Part shown: piece by piece, positions 57,696 to 64,000 of the stretch | Layout: the number at the start of each line of letters is the position of its first letter | How positions within the stretch are numbered: the stretch's first letter is position 1 | Source: Hymenoscyphus infarciens | Taxonomy: Eukaryota; Ascomycota; Leotiomycetes; Helotiales; Helotiaceae | Assembly: GCA_001414345.1 (NCBI GenBank) | Contig: LLCB01000095.1 | Location: 1 to 64,000, forward strand | DNA: 64,000 nucleotides | Reading direction: 5' to 3' | Made by a program: the position numbers and the translations under genes | The notes under the pieces: generated by a model | Database searches by the model: none | The model's input: the letters and a program-made list of their open reading frames with translations, nothing else | Told to the model about the DNA's origin: nothing

Positions 57696-58399
57696 TAAAA
57701 ACAATAACTCTTCTTCGCTAGTAATAGCCTTTATAATATCTCTTTTAAGCTTATTATTACTTTTTTTATTTCGATTTCGATTTAGCCTCTAATTAGACTA
57801 TAATAATATATTCTTAAATAGCTAGGATTCTAGAGATCTCCTAGATAGCTAGTAATACTAGGGTTTAGTATCTATATAGATAGCTAGTAAAAATCGTGTT
57901 TTATATATTAAGAGATTAGAATATACTAAGTATTCCTAAGAATCCTAATAACTCTCTTTATATAGAGATTGCTATATATAATTTAGATAGTTAATAATAT
58001 AAACAGTTATCTAGAAAACTCTTAAATCGCCTCTTTTACCCCCCCTCTAATTTAATATTTAATATATTAGAATCTAGAGCGACTCTAGGTCCCTCTTAAG
58101 CTCCGCTTCTAAGCGTAGAGCCCCTTTTTAGATAATAAAGTTAAGCCTCTACTAAAAGGTCTCTAACTTAGTACTATAGCCCTAAGAATACTAAGAAGCC
58201 TAAGAATAATAAAGGTAAAGGCCTAGTATCTAGAAGCTAGAGAGATTAATAAGACTTCTCTAATATAGATAAGATATAAGGTATAATCTAAGCTATAGAG
58301 GCTAAGAATTAAGAAAAAGAATAGAAAATTTTAAAGTAAGATAATTAGATTACCTAATTATTAGACCTAGTATAGTAAATTAGTTAATAGCTACTAAAT

Positions 58400-61300
58400 A
58401 ATAACTATAGTCTAAGTCCTCTCTAACCTATATAAATACCTTCTTCTATCTCTTTAAACTATTATTAGAGATAAGACTCTACTCTTAATATTCCTTCTTT
58501 ATAATAACCTTCTCTATACCTATAACCTAAAAGCACCTTAAAAGCCTTTTAACCTATTAAAAGTAAAATTATAAAGAAAATTAAACCTTTAAATAATAGT
58601 ACTTTACCTACTTATAAGTAATAGAAGATATCTATATATAATAGACTTTAAGTAAATACTAACTATTACTATATACTTAAAACTTATAAAGCTCTTATTT
58701 AAGAAATAACTATAAAACTCGCTAAAAACTACTTAGAGCCTTAATACAAGTCTAATTTAGATAACATAGCCTTTAAAGATTAATAAGATATAATCGAACT
58801 TCTCGATTCCTACTTCCTAACCGGTTATAAGAAGAAGGATACTTAGAATGAATTTTAAGCCCTATAAATAGGTAGAAAGAGTTATATAGAAGAAACTTTT
58901 TTAGATTTTAGAGTACGTTTCTCGAGTATAGCTATACTTAAGAGAATACTAGAGTTAGAAAGATTCTACTTAATATAGAATAAGATTATACTATAGCTTT
59001 AAGGCAGCTCTACTTTAGCTAAGAGAGATTAGAATTATAATTTTAATAAGATAGTAGTATATCTTTTAGCCTTAGATAAAGAGAAGCGCTAAAATATAGA
59101 GTTATCTATAACTAGTACTATAGCTAAACTAATTAGTATAACCTTATTATTTAAAAAGATAAGTACTTTTTAATCCTTACCTAGCTCTACTCTAAAAACC
59201 TTCCTACTCTTATATAGACTTAATCCTATATCTTAGAAGATTTTATAAACTCTTAGACTATTTTCTACTAGTAAAAAATTAAAGACTATATTAATAAACT
59301 AAGTCTCTACTAGTATAAATTATTACTATTATAATAAGCTTAGGCATTTTAAACCCGATTACTCTAATCTTCCTACTATTAATAAGATAGATAATTAACC
59401 TAAAGAAGAATAACCTTCTAAAGAGTACTCTAACTCTAAGCTAAGCTAGAAGGAAAATAAAGAGGTCTAAGTAAAAATTCCTTCCTAAGCCTATATAAAT
59501 ATAATCTAGCTAAACTCGATCTTTCTAAGCTTATAAGAGGAAAATAATTCCTTATAAATACTACTCTTAGTATATAGAGATATAGTATTAAAATATAAGC
59601 TTTAGTAAATATAGGAGTAAATAGGTACCTATTTCTAAATTAGCTCCTAGCTTTATACTTATTAAAGTTAATAGGTTTAAAGATTTAAAGATTACTATAT
59701 ATAGTATCTATTTATAGATATAATAATAGTACTAAAAGCTAGGTAAATTAGTTTATATAACTATATCTAAATATTAATAAACGTTATATTCTTAACTACC
59801 TCTTTATTATCTTAGACTTTAGATAATAAGACCTAATTATTAATAATAAATAGTTAAACTACTTTAAAGTCCTCTTTAACCTCTTAAAAAGCTAGATTAT
59901 TTAGCTAGCTAATTACCTCTTAACTCTCTACTATAGTAAGGAAATTTTACTTTCTCTTTCTAGCTAGAACTAGAAACCCTTTTTAAATCACTAGTTAGAT
60001 ACGAATTAAAGAGAATATACTATCTAGTAATAAGAAAGACGTAAAAAAGATAGACTTATAAATATTACTAAGTTATTATTTCTATCTATAATAACACCTC
60101 TTAAAATTTTAATATCTAACTTTAGTCTAAAGCCTCTATAAACTACTAGTATAGCCTTAAAAGGCTAGACTCTATACTCCTTTATTTATAAAATAAGCGT
60201 AAACGTAATATATTATAATATAAAACAGCCTAATTTAGAATTTTATATAATAAGCTTTTATAAGCTAGATTAAGTTATTAATAAGAGATTAGCCTCTTTC
60301 TAAAACAATAATAAGATAAGAGCTCTAATATAAGCCTAACTTCTAAAGTATTACTTATCTTATAAAGACGTGTTCTTAAAAGTAGCTTCTAATAAGCTCC
60401 CTTCTTACTAAGAATACAACTATAAGATTACTTTAAATAAGCTACTTCTTAACTCCTTTTTGTCTCTATATTAATAGTTAACTATAGAGCTTAAAGCTAT
60501 AAAGGAGTATCTTATAAAGAATCTAGATAAAGGGTTTATTATTAATAGTAATAGCTCTTTTACTTCTCTAATACTCTTTATTAAAAAGGCTAATAGTAAT
60601 AAGTTACGGTTCTATATTAATTATAGGAAGCTAAATACTTTAACCTAAAACGACCTCTATCTAATCTCTTATATTAATAAGCTCCTTTCTAGGATAAGAA
60701 TAGCTAAAATCTTTACTAAATTAGATATTAGATAAGCTTTCTATTATATCTAAATAAACTCTAAATTAGAAGAGATAACTATGTTTAAAACTAGGTATAG
60801 TATATATAAATATAAGGTTCTCTCTTTTAGACTCTATAATAGCTTTACTACTTATTAATATTATATAAACAACGTCTTAATTAACTATTTAAACGACTTC
60901 TATATTACCTACTTAGATAATATTTTAATTTATTTAGATACTATTAAAGAATATAAGAAATAGGTTAAAAAGGTTCTAAATTAGCTTTAAAAAGTAGAAC
61001 TTTAGGCGAATATTAAGAAAAGCGAATTTAGTATTACTAGAGTTAAATACTTAGAATTTATCTTAACTATAAAAAGACTTAAAGTTAACTCTAAAAAAGT
61101 AGAGCTTTTATAAAACTAGGTCTAACCTAATACTATAATAGGTATAAAGTCTTATTTAGGGTTTATAGGATTTTATAGATAATTTATTAAAGGTTATATT
61201 AAAATCGTTAAACCCTTAACTATAATAATACGCTCTATAGAGCTGTTTTTATAGATATTTAAATATAATAAAGCCTTTAAAGTACTAAGAACCTAGCTAC

Positions 61301-63240
61301 TTACTATATAAACCTTATACTACTTTGACTCTAATTATAATATAAAGGTAGAAATAGACTCCTTAGAAGGAGTAATAGCTAGTATATTCTTATAATAATA
61401 TAATAGCCTTTAGTACCTTATTAGGTTCTACTTATACGTCCTAGTTAGCTATAAATCGAATTAGAAGATCTATAATAAAGAACTATCTACTATTATAGAA
61501 GCTTTTAAGAAATAGCATTTTAAACTTATATTATATTAGAAGTATATTAATATATATTTAGACTATAGATTATTAGAATACTTTATAATAACTAAGCTAC
61601 TTATAGCTAAGTAAGTCTAATAGATAGAGTTTTTATTAGACTTTAACTTTTAGATCTAATTTATATCTAAGAAGAGTAATTAAAAAGTAGATATATTAAC
61701 TTAATATAAATAAGACCTAAAAACCTATAATTAAGCTAAATTAGATAGCTACTCTTATACCCTCTTAGGACCTAATTAGTTAGACTCTTAAATTAATACT
61801 AAACTTACTTAGATCTTTTTATAAGAATAGTCTATATCTCTTAATATAATAGATATTATTCTAGAGTTAAGTTTAGACATAATTTAGAAGTTAAAAGAAG
61901 ATAACCTACGCTCCTTTTAGAAAGAATATTATAAACTTCTAGATAGATACTCTATCTTATTAGATAATTTACTTCTTTTTAAGAATTAACTTTATATTTA
62001 AAGAAATACTAAACTCTATATAAAGCAAATTAGAGAAGTCTATAACTAAGTATCTAGTACTTACCTAAGTATAAAAAAGATATACTAGTTATTAGTATAA
62101 TACTACTACTAGGTTAGACTAGGTTTAGACTATAAGAGATATATAGGGAATTATTAAGCTTATAAATACTCTTATTCTTAATAAACTAAGTAATAAGGCT
62201 TTCTTTACTCTCTACTTATACTTAACTATTCTATATAATATTTATATATAGATTTTAAATTATTTTTAAAGAATAAATATAGATTTAATACTATACTAGT
62301 ATTTATTAACTAACTTAGAAAGGATTCGATATTAATACTCTACTACTTAACTATAGATACTAAAGGCTTAGCTAAACTCTTTATTTAATAGATTTACTAT
62401 TTTAGTTACTACTCTAAATCGATTACGTCTAATTAAGGACCTTAATTTATATTATTATTTTAGACTAAATTTTATTAAATAATTAGTATTAAGCTTAAGC
62501 TTAGTACTACCTATTATAAATAAATAGATAGATAGATAGAGATAATAAACTAATATATCGATTAGAGACTAAGGCTCTTTATAAACTACTACTAAGATAA
62601 CTAGAGCGAATTAATCCCTCTTATAGATAGAGTATAAATAACACTTCTATACTTATCTATTAGTATAACCTCTTATTAGCTTAAGTTTAGACTTAACCTA
62701 AGAACTTTATAGAACTAGAACATATTAAAGACGTCTATTCTCTAGGAATATCTTAACTATAATAAGGTAGTAAAAGTAGTTTAATATATATACTCTATTT
62801 AGAGAATAGCTAAAGATAATATAGGTAAGGCCTAGAAAAGAATAGAGGATAGTATAAATTAATACTAAAGAGCTATTAACTAGAACGTTAGAGACAAAGT
62901 CTACTTATCTACTAAGAATCTTAAGATAAATCGTCTTAGCTAAAAGCTTACTAAATAGTAAATAGAACCTTTTAAAATACTAGATTATATAAGACACTTC
63001 TATAGGCTAAAACTTCTAGAAGGATTATTAATTTATAATGTTTTTACTTCTAATATACTTTTAAAGAACCTAAATACCCCCTTACTAGGATAAGAGGCTC
63101 TAGAGCCTCTACTAGATATTATTAAAGGTATATAAGAATAGAAAGTTTAAGAAATACTTAGTAGTAGACTTTTTAGAAAATAGCTATAGTATTAAGTAAA
63201 ATAAGTTAGATATAATTTAGATTCTACTTAGTATTCTATA
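58400..63240 (+). pseudogene. gag-pol remnant of second Gypsy copy
   Basis: Same order as copy 1. The gag knuckle is at about 59315-59355 (NYYYNKLRHFKPDY, keeping the His that copy 1 lost). The protease near 59600 reads VNIGVNRYLF, keeping the Gly lost in copy 1. The RT box YLDNILIYLD is at about 60905, the integrase zinc region near 62040, and the chromodomain-like tail near 63150. Many TAA/TAG stops; non-functional. Confidence 0.85.
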
Positions 63241-64000
63241 AACAATTTTCAGGGTTTACTATATCGTTTAAGAGACTTTTATACTAAATATCTAGAAAAG
63301 CTAGAACTACTCTAACACTTCTCTAAATAGCTTAATATATAGGAATTAGATAAGAATTAGATAAAAGAGTTAATTTATAAAACTCTATTAATACTCTCTA
63401 ATTCTAGTTACTCTTAATAAAGAACTTATAATAAAAACCTAAGATAAAACACTAACTAGTAGAAATATTTAAAGTTAATAAAGTAAAGAACTAAGACCGA
63501 GTTACTACTAAAACAGGGCCTACTAACCCTCTCTAAGCTATAGCCTCTCCTTCCTCTAACTTATTATTCTCCTTTCTACTCTCCTAAGTATAAGAAGTCT
63601 AAATTAGCTCTTTCTCTATCACCTCCTCCTTATAAGGACGCTTCTTATCTTAGTAACCTTCTATAACCGGCTTTAGAGAGGACGCTTATAAACTCTTTAA
63701 ATAGGCCTCGAAGAGGACTTAAACCTAGGTTTAGATAGAGGTTCTACTCTCTATAGTATAGCGTAAGAACTATTAAATATTAGTAACTAAAACCTCTCTA
63801 ATAAGTAAGAAGTACTTATTATAACCTTAGTATAAAGCGCTCGAGTCTTCTCTAAAAGAGTAAACTATACCTCTAAACTATTCTTTAGTACCTCTATACT
63901 AGTAATAACTAACACCTTATCTAAAGCCTTTATAGCCTTCTTAACCTCCCTCTTCTCCTCCTTACTCTAAAGCTTACTAAACTCCTTCTTAACAAACTAT

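Larger units (their letters stand above)
57246..64000 (+). mobile_element. second Ty3/Gypsy chromovirus copy, 3' end outside window
   Basis: Collinear with the element at 27253-35093 (offset close to 30,080 through pol), so the 3' LTR should lie about 1.2 kb past the window end. The 5' LTR is 57246-57695. Mutations are again transitions that create TAA/TAG, but at partly different sites than in copy 1. The two copies were therefore hit independently, and together they would help infer the ancestral sequence. Confidence 0.92.

Noticed and set aside
1..64000. tRNA and rRNA genes
   Set aside because: No GGTTCGA-type T-loop with matching stems and no rRNA-like sequence was noticed by eye; a covariance-model scan was not possible.

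Overview
The window looks like a filamentous ascomycete (Pezizomycotina) chromosome. Short introns (about 47-117 nt, one of 262 nt) with GT..AG ends interrupt genes of fungal type. Large AT-rich blocks carry transposons ruined by C-to-T and G-to-A changes, so that glutamine codons have become TAA/TAG; this is the footprint of repeat-induced point mutation (RIP). Gene content would suit a Leotiomycete, but that is a guess.

Layout. 1-600 is an AT-rich palindromic tandem repeat. 1.7-23.2 kb is a gene-rich, GC-balanced segment: an unrecognised 460-aa protein, sulfite oxidase, the kinetochore subunit Dsn1, a secreted S41-type peptidase, a secreted class-3 lipase, a SAC3/GANP-like (PCI-type) protein, an ADIPOR/Izh membrane protein, a nucleotidyltransferase-fold protein and an annexin. 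Two short TA-flanked MITEs lie in the gene-poor stretch at 13.3-16.6 kb, and a TTA-flanked MITE lies at 24.5 kb.

26.7-40.1 kb is a nested structure. A Ty1/Copia element (target duplication GAATT) is split by a 7.8-kb Ty3/Gypsy chromovirus (target duplication ATTAC). A gene island at 40.1-43.1 kb holds one protein with repeated W-D-x-S-G motifs. 43.06-46.48 kb is a RIP-damaged Fot1/Pogo-like DNA transposon with hairpin-forming ends and a solo LTR inside it. 46.5-48.0 kb holds a frameshifted protein-kinase pseudogene. 48-53.4 kb is AT-rich, with solo LTRs and an unidentified element with long terminal inverted repeats. 53.4-55.6 kb is a decayed NACHT/NLR-type gene. A foldback element interrupted by another solo LTR follows, and a second, 3'-incomplete copy of the Gypsy element runs from 57.25 kb off the window end.

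The genes look like ordinary dispersed fungal housekeeping and secreted-enzyme genes, not a cluster; I see no shared pathway. The main interest is the compartment structure: intact genes on the left, RIP-mutated transposon blocks alternating with small non-mutated islands that hold dying kinase and NLR genes on the right. Intron boundaries given here come from reading frames and splice motifs and were not tested against transcripts.
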